64,000 bases of DNA from Tipula vernalis (lineage: Eukaryota; Arthropoda; Insecta; Diptera; Tipulidae): NCBI GenBank assembly GCA_958295665.1, contig OY282558.1:116922838-116986837 (forward strand), read 5' to 3'. Made by a program: the position numbers and the translations under genes. The notes under the pieces were generated by a model. The model had not been told where the DNA came from and did not search any database. It was given only the letters and a program-made list of their open reading frames with translations. Position 1 is the stretch's first letter. Every line of letters begins with the position of its first letter. Below, piece after piece: positions 9,126 to 18,640 of this stretch.

Positions 9126-9870
9126 AGGATTCCCTTGAATGGAAGGAGGTCCGAAATCGCTTCTCGAAGCGTAGAGTAGGTTTAATGTAGTCACGATTCG
9201 CCAGCTCATTCTTCAACGATGTAACAATAGTAGAGTGTCCTATACTAAGACACCTCCAGTGAGAGACGGCTGCAAGTCGTACAGCCGTATTTGCCGCCAT
9301 CTGTTTGCCAAAAATGTCGACCGGAAGAAGGTGCAACATAACCTCTAAGGCACTTGTCGGTGTCGACCTCAATGCCCAGCTAACAAGCATACAGGCCGTT
9401 CTTTGCACTCTCTCAATCTTACTTTTATTAGTTACCTTGTCCAGAGCTGGCCACCAAACACCCACCCCGTACATGAGTACAGGTCTTACTATAGCGGTGT
9501 AGAGCCAGTGTACCAACTCCGGCTTCAGACCCCATCTATGACCAATGGCGTTCCTACAGGAGTACAAAGCTATAGTAGCTTTGTTTATTCTTTCCAACAT
9601 GTTGGGCTTCCAACTAAGCTTACTGTCCAAAATAATGCCCAGATATCTAGCTTTATCAATAAAAGCAAGTCTCGCGCCATTTAAGGTAGGAGGGACAACT
9701 ACTGGGATTTTGTATTTCTTAGTGAAGAGTACCAGCTCTGTCTTGGACGGGTTAATACCAAGTCCACATTTGCCAGCCCATTTAGTAACGATGGTAAGCG
9801 CATTCTGCATTACGTCTACAATCGTGCCCATGAATTTCCCGGTAACAGCTAAAGCTACGTCATCTGCGTA
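9124..9870 (-). pseudogene. element A RT: YADD motif and thumb/connection region
   Basis: The catalytic box AYADDVALAV sits at about 9845-9873, with YADD itself at 9859-9870. An open stretch of 235 codons follows it. The stretch contains KTELVLFTKKYKIP and ARYLGIILDSKLSWKPN, the usual RT7-type motifs of non-LTR reverse transcriptases. Further on come VHWLYTAIVRPVLMYGVGVW and KIERVQRTAC, which are typical of the region downstream of the palm. The open frame ends at 9124 just before RNase H. Upstream, a small deletion at about 9885-9900 puts YADD out of frame with the rest of the palm. Confidence 0.85.
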
Positions 9871-10283
9871 AGCGATACAATAACCCGTTTACCACTATAT
9901 TCCAGAGAAGAGGGGACAGAACCCCCCTGCGGAGTTCTCCTAGTTACTTGCCTCTTGATGGTGGAGTCCCCCAACTTCGAGCTAACAATCCTGCTTCCCA
10001 GCATATAATTGATTAACCCTATCAGAGGAACGTCCACCTCCAAAAATGACAACCCCTCCTTGATTGCCTCCGCTTTCACATTATTAAAGGCGCCTTCTAT
10101 ATCCAGGAAGGCCACCAAACAGAATTCTTTCGTATTAATCGATTTCTCAATCGTACATACCAAGGCGTGCAGAGTGGTGTCCACAGATCTACCCTTTGTG
10201 TACGCATGCTGAGGCGATGCCCACTTCCTGGCACCTATTTTATCTCTGATGTATACATCCAGCAGCCTTTCCAAGGTTTTCAA
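9855..10283 (-). pseudogene. element A RT palm, motifs 2-5
   Basis: The frame contains SPQHAYTKGRSVDTTLHALV (fingers), then FLDIEGAFNNV at about 10079-10111 with the first catalytic Asp of motif A, then the damaged motif B RRTPQGG near 9930. After motif B the frame runs into a small deletion and ends before YADD. The polymerase copies the element RNA at the nicked target. Confidence 0.85.
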
Positions 10284-10292
10284 AAGAAAGGA

Positions 10293-10598
10293 TCATAGAG
10301 TTATTGGTCTTAGGTCCTTAGGATAGACATGTGAGCTTTTCCCCGCTTTCGGTATAAACATCACATTGACCTCCGTCCAGTACCTAGAAATATAGCCCAG
10401 CTTCAAACACCCTTTGAATATAGCTTCCAGATGGGGAAGAATAATTACTGAGTTGTTTTGAAGTTCCGCTGGTATAATTTGATCCGGACCAGCCGATTTA
10501 AATCGCTTAAAACCCCTCAGTGCCCATAGGATCCGTTTCCTGGTTACGATATCCTCTGTGAATACTGACAGTGATTCCTGATGATTGCTACGCACCAA
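10293..10598 (-). pseudogene. element A RT N-terminal (fingers) segment
   Basis: The open stretch includes the segment around SAGPDQIIPAELQ and the motif FIPKAGKSSHVYPKDLRPIT near its end, typical of RT motifs 0-1 in non-LTR elements. A stop or frameshift near 10290 divides it from the palm. The same segment of element B (14530-15069) reads PKAGKRSHCNPKDLRPISL. Confidence 0.85.
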
Positions 10599-10604
10599 CA
10601 GGTC

Positions 10605-11324
10605 TTAAAAGTTCCCTGGAAAGTGTGTCTGAAGCTCCAGAGATTTTCCACTAGAAGCTGTCCAAGATCCGTCCGGTTTTATCAAAAAACTGGGACTAGC
10701 TGTACTTTTGGAAAGAATCTTCCTAAGGCGGTAGGTTTCGGATACCTTTACAATTCTATCACAGAAGATTCTCCAAGACCTCCTTTGTGCCTTTCTTAAT
10801 TCTTTCTTATAAATTCCGAGTTTCTCCTTATAGGAGTCCCAATCCTGAGCCTCCCTTGTATTTTTGGCTCTATTAGAGGCTGTCCTACAAGCCTTACGAT
10901 AAGTTCCCAGCTCCCTGGACCACCATACCGGTTTTTGCCTACCCCGAGGCTTAGCCAGGGGGCAGGCAGCGCGAAAAGATCGGTTGCATACGCTAGTAAC
11001 GCTAGCCACCATGTCCTCCAGCTCTCCAACATTCGTCGGGGGCTCCATAGCCCTCGTCGGTAACATTTCCCCCAATAATTCCCCATATTTGCTCCAGTTG
11101 GTCCTTCTAGGGTTCCTGACGGCTTCCCGGGTAGCAGGGTGAATGTCGAGGCTATAGGTTAAATATCGATGATCAGAAAAGGAGTGTTCCTTATCCACCC
11201 TCCAATTTTTAACCATATGAAGAATATTATTTGAGGCAAGGGTCACGTCTAGGACCTCCTGCCTGTTTCTAGTAATAAATGTGGGTTCCCGCCCAATATT
11301 ACACACTGAAAGGTTAGTACTCAA
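10605..11324 (-). pseudogene. element A endonuclease C-terminus and EN-RT linker
   Basis: The first part holds the end of an apurinic-type endonuclease: FSDHRYLTYSLD, with the catalytic Asp-His of the SDH motif coded at 11169-11177. Endonucleases of this type nick the target DNA and start insertion. The linker contains the Trp-Trp segment KPVWWSRELGTYRKACRTA (near 10925-10870), also usual in these elements. The catalytic N-terminal half of the endonuclease is missing because the copy is 5' truncated near 11340. Confidence 0.8.
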
Positions 11325-11340
11325 TAAGATGCAATCTAGT

Positions 11341-11825
11341 TGCTGCTATATTCCAATTATTTTGAGTTTGTCGTTGTCAAGTGGCGTTCGAACCTCTTAC
11401 TATCCATTTTTAACCGCTTGTATGTTCTTTCATAGTAATATTTACATTCGATCTCTTCAACAATTAAGCTTCGTTATGATACAGTTCTTCGGATTCTCGG
11501 AAGCGTTTTAATCGCTTGCCTAGGTTAGCTAAAATGATGGGCTGGTTAACCGATTGATTGGGATGCCGCTGTTTCGAATACCGGTTGGCGACCAAATATG
11601 ATCCTTCCTAGCCCTGATCCTTGCGCTAAGCACTTAAGGCTAGTATCCTATTAACGCCTTCTAGCATCATTTATTGATATATGAGAGCGTCTATTAATAT
11701 CCCAAGAGGTATTGGACTTTTGTTTATCGATATCTGTTGACGCGATTGTCCTTTCCATGCTGAAATTCCGGAAACTTCAGTTAGAACCCTTGTCCTTGGC
11801 AGGCCTAGTTGTTATGCCGCTTCCG
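11341..11825. other. unassigned DNA between element A and BEL/Pao RT
   Basis: By position this should be BEL/Pao reverse transcriptase on the minus strand. No palm motif could be read in any frame, and stops are frequent. Confidence 0.35.
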
Positions 11826-12300
11826 CTATGATGAAAGTAGCCTATAATCGATTAGTGTCCATAATATGGTGAGATTACCGTAAATATTCTGTAGTTTTAC
11901 AATCTTTATGTTCATAAGTTTATAGCTTCGCAATTCTGTTTCCTTCCTGTTATTGCTCGATTCAATGAATTTGCGAGATGCAGTTTTGGATCCTCCCTCT
12001 ATCTCTCCCATTTTTATTTCTGATGGTTGCAGTTTGAAAAAAGGACTGCGATTGTTGATGTTCCGGATTTAATTACTTTTCACCATGAAGTTCTTCTACT
12101 GTCCAAAATTTTTCTAAAGCTTTATCAATATTAAAACCAGTATGATAGATGTTGAACGTCGTGCTGTTCATTGCGGAGCCTCCTGTGATTTTCCATCCCG
12201 AAGTTGTGTCATTTGCAATTAAAGGAGACCAATTCATTGGATGGTGGATCTGCTAAATTTTTGGTTTGCAACTCTGGCCATTGATTAAGTATTTGTTGAT
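11826..12300 (-). pseudogene. BEL/Pao protease-RT connecting region and RT N-terminus
   Basis: Minus-strand pieces follow the BEL/Pao order. DTTSGWKITGG (about 12170-12205) matches the QxTxFGWxIxG segment. ALEKFWTVEELHG (12082-12120) matches LxxFWEIEEV. LNPEHQQSQSFFQTATI (about 12015-12065) matches LSPEExxxExxF. RKFIESSNNRKETELRSYKL (about 11915-11975) aligns with the RFLSLERRLxRNPELxxxY segment. Frameshifts or stops lie between them, for example after the FW motif. These are the first parts of the polyprotein's reverse transcriptase; the catalytic palm is not seen. Confidence 0.7.
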
Positions 12301-12305
12301 TCACT

Positions 12306-12560
12306 TTAGGCAATTTTCAGCCAAATACATGAATCACTATTGTTTGTTGGTACAACTCCAGTTCTTAGCGCACCACGTGTTGTTGTAGAAGCTGTTAAAC
12401 CAGCTATTGGTCTTCTGCAATTTGTATGTCCTAGCTGTAGTTTGTTGACCCATAATGATAACATTAACTTTTGCTTTTGCGGTCTGCCATGTTTGTCCAA
12501 CAGGTTCATTACATCTGTAGGCAGAATTGATTGATTGAACTTTGAACCATTTTCTAAAAT
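12306..12560 (-). pseudogene. BEL/Pao aspartic protease fragment
   Basis: The minus strand reads LPTDVMNLLDKHGRPQKQKL, matching the first strands of BEL/Pao protease (LPTAxVNVLDxxGxxxxxRxLLDSGSQ). The catalytic DSG motif is replaced by a shortened segment (MLSLWVNKLQLG). The sequence then resumes with RRPIAGLTASTTTRGAL, similar to the LPISGL segment. The catalytic Asp is therefore lost and the copy is dead. It lies 110-150 bases downstream of the gag zinc knuckles in the same direction. Confidence 0.65.
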
Positions 12561-12671
12561 GTGACTCATTACTAAATTGTTCGTTGATGTCTGATTTATT
12601 TGATCAATATTTTTGGCTTCATTAGTTGCTTTAGAAGCCGATTGGTATTTTGTTCTGAGTGAAATACGGAT

Positions 12672-12871
12672 CATGAAGTGATGTATGATGATGTTGACGA
12701 CAAACATAACATGAACGACTAGAGGGAGATAATTTGCTACCATCACGGCATACTATAGTAGTTAAAGTATAATCGGGAGTAAATCACAAACTCTTTCTTC
12801 TTGTCTAAAGAGAGAGCTTCGAAGCGATCGAACTCGTGAAGTTTATGCATGCCCGAGCACATTTTGCACTT
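12672..12871 (-). pseudogene. BEL/Pao Gag zinc-knuckle region
   Basis: Two Cys/His boxes typical of BEL/Pao Gag are present. The first (12785-12871, minus) reads KCKMCSGMHKLHEFDRF and continues to KKKEFV, as in the CxxCxxxHxLxxCxxFxxLxxxxRxxxV pattern with one Cys changed. The second (about 12672-12716) reads SRSCYVCRQHHHTSLHD, as in CxVCxxxHHTLLH. Between them, YFNY stands where the family has CFNC, and a frameshift follows. The boxes bind the element RNA in the capsid. Confidence 0.8.
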
Positions 12872-12915
12872 CGTACCAGTTGCAGATTGATTTATGTGGG
12901 ATAAAGATTGGGTCT

Positions 12916-12927
12916 GCTTCTCGTTAG
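12916..12927. repeat. target-site duplication of element B, left copy
   Basis: GCTTCTCGTTAG is repeated exactly at 15118-15129. It overlaps the TTAGG-type tail by a few bases, so the true duplication is 9-12 bp. Confidence 0.75.
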
Positions 12928-13021
12928 GTTAGGTTAGATTTGGGTGATGGTCTACTAGGACCAGGCATAGACACAAAAATGGTCCGTAGCCATACGACGA
13001 ATAGTTGTTTCCTCCAACTCA

Positions 13022-13560
13022 TTGGAACCATTTTGAGCTGTTAACAAAGCGCTGGATAATCCTGGCGTCCATCCTACAGAGGTCCTTCAGTTCGCTGAAG
13101 TGAGATCAGCTGTTAGGATCTCGCCAAGTCCAACTTTGGCCAGACCTGCCGAGTTATTACGCAAGAAGTGATACTTGACCATTGTCCCACGTTGGGCCAG
13201 TTCATCAGCGTTTATATTCCCTGTACTTATGAAATGTCCTGTCACCCATAAAATGTGGATGTTAAACTGATCTGCAATCTCGTTAAGACATGAGAGACAG
13301 TTCTGGACTACTTTCGACATGAGGAGATGTGATTGAAACGGTTTAATGGCAGCCTGACTGTCCGTTTATATGCGTATATTACAAACCGATATTACATTAT
13401 ACCTCAACCAGTCTACGACTTCCATTATGGCAGTTACTTCAGCTTTAAAAATGCTACAGTAGTCGGGGAGGCGGAAGGAGAGATTTAACAGAAGTTCCTA
13501 GCAGAACACTCCAGCCCCGACTTTCTCGTCCCGTTTTGAACCATCAATAAAGAAGTTTAT
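13022..13560 (-). pseudogene. element B RNase H and C-terminus, with deletions
   Basis: FIDGSKRDEKVGAGVFC (about 13555-13500) is the start of RNase H and retains the first Asp. NINADELAQRG, within the open stretch 13087-13320, has the final Asp, and the IHILWVTGHF segment matches the element A counterpart. Roughly 110 codons that in element A hold the C-terminal CCHC knuckle are missing between 13087 and the end motif SSKWFQ. Stops and frameshifts divide the pieces. Confidence 0.75.
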
Positions 13561-13612
13561 AACTCCTAGTTCCAAAACTGCACACATCATCCAGTCCTCC
13601 CTGGTTGGGGTC

Positions 13613-14268
13613 CTAGTCCGGAACTTTGTGCCAAAAGATAGTGACGGGACAGTATAATCGGTGGTCTTGGGCATTTGTTTGTTGCACAAAATAGATGAGT
13701 GCCCTGTATTGTTGCAGGTCTACATTAAGATGGATTTCAGCCGTATGGCAATGCAAGCTGCCAACTGTTTCCCCAAGATATCTAGAGGTGTCAAAAATAG
13801 CAGAGTCTCTAGTACCTGAGTGGATGTGCTCCTCAGTGCACCACTGATCCACAGAGAGATTGTTCGCTGAACTTTTGTCAACAGCTTTTGGTTGAAAGTT
13901 TTGTCCAGAGCAGGCCACCAGACTATTAACCCATACAAGAGTATGGGTCTGACTACTGCGGTATAAGCTAATGTACGATGCGGGGCTCTAGCTCCATCCT
14001 TTCCTAATGGCATTTTCGCAATAGTATAGCGCTACTGTAGCTTTCTTTACCCTTTCCAGAATATTAGGTTTCCAATTTAATTTGCTATCCAAAACGAGAC
14101 AAACTTCGCTTCATTTGTAAAAGTTAAGCTGAACCTATTTAAAGTGGGAGGATCGATATGAGGAAGTTTAAATTTCCTAGAGAAGAGAACCAATTCGGTT
14201 TTGTGTGGGTTCACATTCAACACACAGCCATTGGCCCATAATGAAAGAGTGCCCGGGGCATTTTGCAT
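13613..14268 (-). pseudogene. element B RT thumb region
   Basis: The segment starting at 14268 has HKTELVLFSRKFKLP, equivalent to KTELVLFTKKYKIP of element A. A second frame (14013-13720) has AYTAVVRPILLYGLIVWWPA and KVQRTISLW, the counterpart of the element A thumb. Frameshifts near 14077 and 13720 break the ORF. The YADD catalytic box expected near 14290 is absent: VINDLLLRL runs almost directly into VAETGTVSELMQNA. Confidence 0.75.
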
Positions 14269-14317
14269 AAGCTCACTAACGGTGCCAGTCTCAGCAACAG
14301 GTCATTTATAACCAAGT

Positions 14318-14617
14318 TCAAAAGTAGGGGGGACAGTACGCCACCTGTGGCATACCTCTGCTTGCAAATCTTCTGACGAAAGATTCCCCAAAACTAGCAA
14401 TTATGATCCTGCCTCTTAACATTTGATCTATCCAGTCCTTGAGTGATTCATCTACTCCCAGATCTGAAAGTGTCCGAGTTATAGCCCCTGGAAGCACATT
14501 GTTAAAGGCCCCCTCAATATCCAAGAAGGTTACCATTGCGTAGTCTCTATATTCGAAAGATTTATAATGAAATATACAAGAGAATGAAGAGCAGTCTCTA
14601 CAGATCTCCTCTTGCAA
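14318..14617 (-). pseudogene. element B RT palm (motif A)
   Basis: FLDIEGAFNNV (about 14498-14530) is identical to motif A of element A. Motif B is recognisable as SRGMPQVAYCPPYF but has lost the QGG core and ends in a stop. Confidence 0.75.
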
Positions 14618-15069
14618 TAGGCCTGTTGAGATTTAGACAGCTTTTCCGACACAATCGTGCCTCTAATATGAGCTTCTATTTGTCTTTCCAGTGTTTTAAA
14701 AAGGAAGGAAGACAAGCTAATCGGTCTAAGGTCTTTGGGATTGCAGTGTGAGCGTTTTCCCGCCTTAGGTATGGAAACAACCTTCACTTTTGTCCATTTA
14801 CTAGGAATGTGACATAGTTGTAGGCTGCCTTTGAAAATTACATCTAACCAGGAAATTGTTAGATCCGCAGTTTGTTGAATTTCCGCAAGGATAATACCAT
14901 CGAGTCCAGGCGACTTATCTGTTTTAAAACTGTTTATCGCCCACAGGATCTTTTTTCTGCTAATAATCTGGCCTATGAGGCTACCAGCCCTTTTACCTAC
15001 TGATGTGCTAGGTACAGATTCGGAACAACCAGGAAAATGAGTCTCCATCAGAAGTTCCAGATAGTCCAC
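14530..15069 (-). pseudogene. element B RT N-terminal (fingers) segment
   Basis: This 179-codon open stretch contains KSPGLDGIILAEIQQ and IPKAGKRSHCNPKDLRPISL, followed by LSKSQQAYCKRRSVETALHS, and corresponds to the fingers of the non-LTR RT. It aligns throughout with 10293-10598 and the start of 9855-10283 of element A, with moderate identity. The 5' end of the element is cut at 15117. Confidence 0.8.
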
Positions 15070-15117
15070 ACATTGAAGAAAACTTGGGGTGGAAGGACCA
15101 GTTGCTCCTTAATTTCC

Positions 15118-15129
15118 GCTTCTCGTTAG
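15118..15129. repeat. target-site duplication of element B, right copy
   Basis: GCTTCTCGTTAG is an exact copy of 12916-12927. Confidence 0.75.
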
Positions 15130-16596
15130 ACGTATTGAAAAATGATTTCGTTGATTTTTGCGGGATTCGATTTTGCAAAAATTTTAGAAAAACTTCAAAC
15201 AACAAGACGTATTGATTGTTTTTACGGGCCACTGCCCTCGAATTTTGGCATCAACCTTTTGTTAAATGAAATGAACTTAAAACGGATCTCTGCTATCTGC
15301 AGCTGCTCCAAACACTTTTAGTCCACGAATGACTTCATCAGATGCTTGATTGATTCATGATTAGTTGAGAGCTGATCCAAAAATCGTTATTACTGGCCCT
15401 TAGCTATTGTTCTCGAAGACCTTGGTCCATGTTTGTTTATAATTCGCGTCTATTACTGGAATGTATCGTATCAAATTATGTAAGTGCACCTCTTTGACGG
15501 TCGAAATTAAATGTTGAAATTTTTGCATGTTTGTCACGAATAGTGTCAAACTCTTAATAGTTGTCAAAAAAAAAATGCGGTATGGTTAATTTTGGAAGTT
15601 TAATTTTATCCTTAGTTCTCGATTTGTATGAGCTTCTTTTCTAGAATTTCCAAATGAGCATAGATCTCCTCAGCGGGCTCGTCACCAGTTAATTTTATAG
15701 ATTCAACACGTGTTTGAGACTGTTTACATACAATGACTCCCTGATTTCTTTCGGAAATACTCAGATCCTTAAAACGTGGACAGAAATTGGTTCTCTTGGA
15801 AACTATTTTCGAGAAATTTCAAAAATTTACTCGTTTCTTGAAATTCTCTTGAGTTTTCTTGAGAGCTTTCGGCTCCGTGTTTCGACGTTGATGCCTATAT
15901 TCCTTGTGGCGTATAGACATTCGATTGTTGGCCGTGTAAGCATTTGGTCGCTGCAGCGGATTTCATGTTGCTACTTTGATGATTAAATCAAGTGTTCAAA
16001 AGATTAGATACGAGTCCTGTTGTTGAAACGCTTTTCTAAAATCTCCGAAACTGTATCGTAGTTGTCTCCTGTGTTTGCTAAACGGCTTAATAATTTCCCA
16101 GCTGACTCCTCCTACGTAACTTTAAGAGTAGTTCATTTTATGCCTCCTCGTATGGTGGTTCTTGCCATAAACTAACCGTTTGGACGTATCTGAGAAACCT
16201 AACCACTTTATGTAGTGAAATAAATTCAAAGTTTGACTCAACCTTTGACGTTTCAGGTAATTGAATGTGACTGACTGAATTCGCTTATTTTTGCCTCCTA
16301 ATTATCTGTGCCCCATTTTTGATGATTCAACTGATTTGTTGATTTCGGTGATGGTTGGAATTCTCTTATTTTATTGTCAGCATCAATGTATCCGTTGTAT
16401 GACTTTTTCAAAGCCGCTATTCTGTTTTCCAGATTGGTTTGGAAAGCCAAGCAAGGATCAGATTCGTTGATTGTCGCTTGGTTAATTGCCGGTTGTTCCT
16501 TGGCGTTGCCACTTTTTTCCAATGGCTTAACAGTCCAAATTTACGCATTACAGCGGAATTATTGCAAAATGTGAGAAGACTAATCTTTTGTTTCCC
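15130..16596 (-). pseudogene. BEL/Pao gag N-terminal part, degenerate
   Basis: The clearest match is ANTGDNYDTVSEILEKRF (16004-16078), the BEL/Pao Gag motif TGDNYxxAWExLxxRY. SHRF-like upstream pieces and a downstream Ala/Lys-rich segment fit the order, and an open stretch of 74 codons lies near the Gag start (16522-16298). Stops and frameshifts occur throughout. The right boundary abuts the LTR-like segment at 16597, as expected for a minus-strand element whose 5' LTR lies to the right. Confidence 0.6.
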
Positions 16597-16955
16597 GTTA
16601 TCTTATAATCACAATAAAAAAAAAATTATTTGCGTTTTATTTGCCAAAGAGAACTACAATACTCGATGTTTTTACAATTTCGTGATAGTAAATTAAACTA
16701 TGACGACAGCACAATGTCGTGATACCGGTTGTACTAAACATTTGAACTGTTCAATAAAAGAAATCATGAATTGCATACATTTAGGCGTTTTATCTAAGAA
16801 CCAAACATTTTAGTACTAATTTGCTTATTAATTTATTGTTTTTCTACTTCATACTAGATGGCAGATGAATCTCATTTGTTTTATATTGGAATGAATAGTA
16901 GTTTTCCTTACTAAAATATTAGTACATCTAGTTTGAGCTTTTATAGGGTGTTACA
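16597..16955 (-). repeat. LTR-like copy, right (presumed 5' LTR of the BEL/Pao element)
   Basis: It is similar to 4483-4860. Read on the minus strand it begins TGTAACACCCTATAAAAG, with the TG start usual for LTRs and a TATAAAAG box about 10 bases in. It ends next to the gag remnant. The similarity between the two copies is old and indel-rich. Confidence 0.5.
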
Positions 16956-18305
16956 AAAAAAGAGTTACCTATTTTATGTTTCAGGTGTTACTTTAATTTT
17001 TTAAGTGAAATTTTAGAAATATGCTTAACAGCTAATTTATATTCGACCTTTTCATTTTATTCCTGTTAATCGAACCAGTTCATCGTTTTTAGATTTTTCC
17101 ATTCTTTTTCACAAAAAACATTTCATACTAAAATGCTTTTTTTATCGAACATCTTTTGTCTTTTGGTAAAGCGCATAACAATAAATGTAAATCAGTTCAT
17201 GTTTACTGCCTTAGCTACTTATTACTTGTGAACTAAAAAATGTTTCAGTTAATGCTCTGACCGGCTTCTCTATAGTTATTTAGAATAACATTTCCAAAAG
17301 ATGAGAAAACATCAATTTTAATTAAATTCCTATATTTGAATCATTTCTGGTACTGAATTTATATTTGGCCAATCCGAGTCTTCAACATTTGAAGATAAAA
17401 ATTAATTGTTTTTATTGTTGCTTGCAGATACTAAAACTAGAATTTAATACCTTAACCAACAACAAAATTTTTATATTAATGAATGATTTTGAAACACCCG
17501 AATCGAACTTCCAATGCGGTTTGAAGTTTAACAAGATTTAGTTTTGTTTGCAACCGGCTCTAAAATAGCATCATCATTTTTGTTCACACGCCATCAAATA
17601 AATTAAATATCATTTACTAAATGTAATTTATGTAAATTACATTTTTTTGTATGTAACAAAAACTGTCGAGTGATAAACGGTTGTTATATAATCGATACAT
17701 AATTTACACGGAGGTTATTATTAATAACAAAGAACTATGATATGTCAATTAAAGTGCAACTGCTAAATATTTCTCGTTTGAAATGTCATTAAATAAATTA
17801 TTGCAGTTTTTTTTTTCTTTTGCTAATTATCTAACATAAATCTTATTGAAATAATTTATTTGTTACGTTTGTATTGTGACTTGACGTCGATGACTAATTT
17901 TAACCATAACCGCATGTCAGCACATATCATTTTTAGGGAAATACCAGAGGTAATATAAGTGCGATAGTTTACCTCGATATTCGATTATACACGTGCAAAA
18001 TTTTGAAGAAATGTAAAGGCGACATTTTTGTTGTTTATTGCGGTTCCCAGAAAATTGAAGTTCATATAAAAAAAAAATTGAATGTAAAAGTCAATAAACA
18101 TTTTATGTGTGGTTGCAAATACTGGTTTTAGGTAATTACCAACATTTATCAGATTATAAAAACGATGGCTTGTAAAAATGCTTCATGTATTCCGCTGTAC
18201 TAAAACCAAATTGGGTATTTTCGGATGGCAACAAATCAAGATATAAAAGCAATAAATTTTAGCTGACAGCTCTAGAGAAAATTCAAGGTAATATATTGAA
18301 TTAAG
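16956..18305. other. AT-rich DNA between the transposon nest and the satellite
   Basis: No gene or transposon protein motif is recognised. It includes an inverted repeat at 17619-17644: AAATGTAATTTA and its complement TAAATTACATTT, two bases apart. Confidence 0.45.
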
Positions 18306-18640
18306 ATGATTTCTGTTGTTTCAGCCCATGATATCTATAATGATAGATTTGGGGACCTGTTACTGTTGCGTCAACGCACATTTAGCTTGCTTCATTATTC
18401 CCATACATTTCTTGGAAAATTCGATTTTTTGGAAAATCACCTTACTATAATTCAGCAGATTCTGAGCCATAAACAGCGAAAATCTGCAATTGTGTTTTGA
18501 TTACGGTTCTTGATACCTCTAATGATAGGCTTCAGGACCTGCAATTGTTGTGTCAACGCACGTTTAGCTTGCTTTATTATTTCCATACATTTCTTAGAAA
18601 ATTCGATTTTTTTGAAAATCACCTTACTATAATTCAGCAT
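18306..18640 (+). repeat. diverged edge monomers of the satellite
   Basis: About two units align with the array monomer (for example CATTTCTTAGAAAATTCGATTTTTTTGAAAATCACC) but carry many private changes. One is the TGTCAACGCAC.TTTAGC box in place of TGACAATTTTCATTTTGATT. The second unit ends abruptly at 18640, where standard monomers begin. Higher divergence at an array edge is typical of tandem satellites. Confidence 0.75.

Larger units (their letters stand above)
8442..11340 (-). mobile_element. long degenerate copy of non-LTR element A
   Basis: About 2.9 kb of element A lies on the minus strand and contains, in order, the end of the endonuclease (about 11324-11150), the linker, the RT (10600-9130) and RNase H (9130-8500). 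It overlaps the plus copy at 3444-4234 with high identity in the RNase H region. The 5' end is truncated near 11340, inside the endonuclease. The 3' end is also missing: homology stops at 8442, within the C-terminal knuckle, about 270 bp short of the tail. Loss of the 3' end cannot come from ordinary target-primed insertion, so a later deletion removed it together with flanking BEL sequence. Several indels make it non-functional. Confidence 0.85.
12928..15117 (-). mobile_element. non-LTR element B inserted in BEL/Pao gag
   Basis: This 2.2-kb, 5'-truncated minus-strand copy of a family related to element A is bounded by a 12-bp duplication. It has the same domain order (RT, then RNase H), the same C-terminus SSKWFQ (13022-13040) and the same (CCTAA)n tail in minus orientation. 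Removing it rejoins BEL/Pao gag: the zinc knuckle lies on one side (12871) and gag N-terminal sequence on the other (15130 upward). It is more decayed than element A. Confidence 0.8.

Noticed and set aside
9305..10799. Plus-strand ORFs at 9305-9502, 9403-9684, 9545-9871, 10009-10212 and 10581-10799
   Set aside because: They lie antisense to element A RT, which has clear motifs on the minus strand.
12340..12534. 64-codon plus-strand ORF
   Set aside because: Antisense to the BEL/Pao protease fragment.
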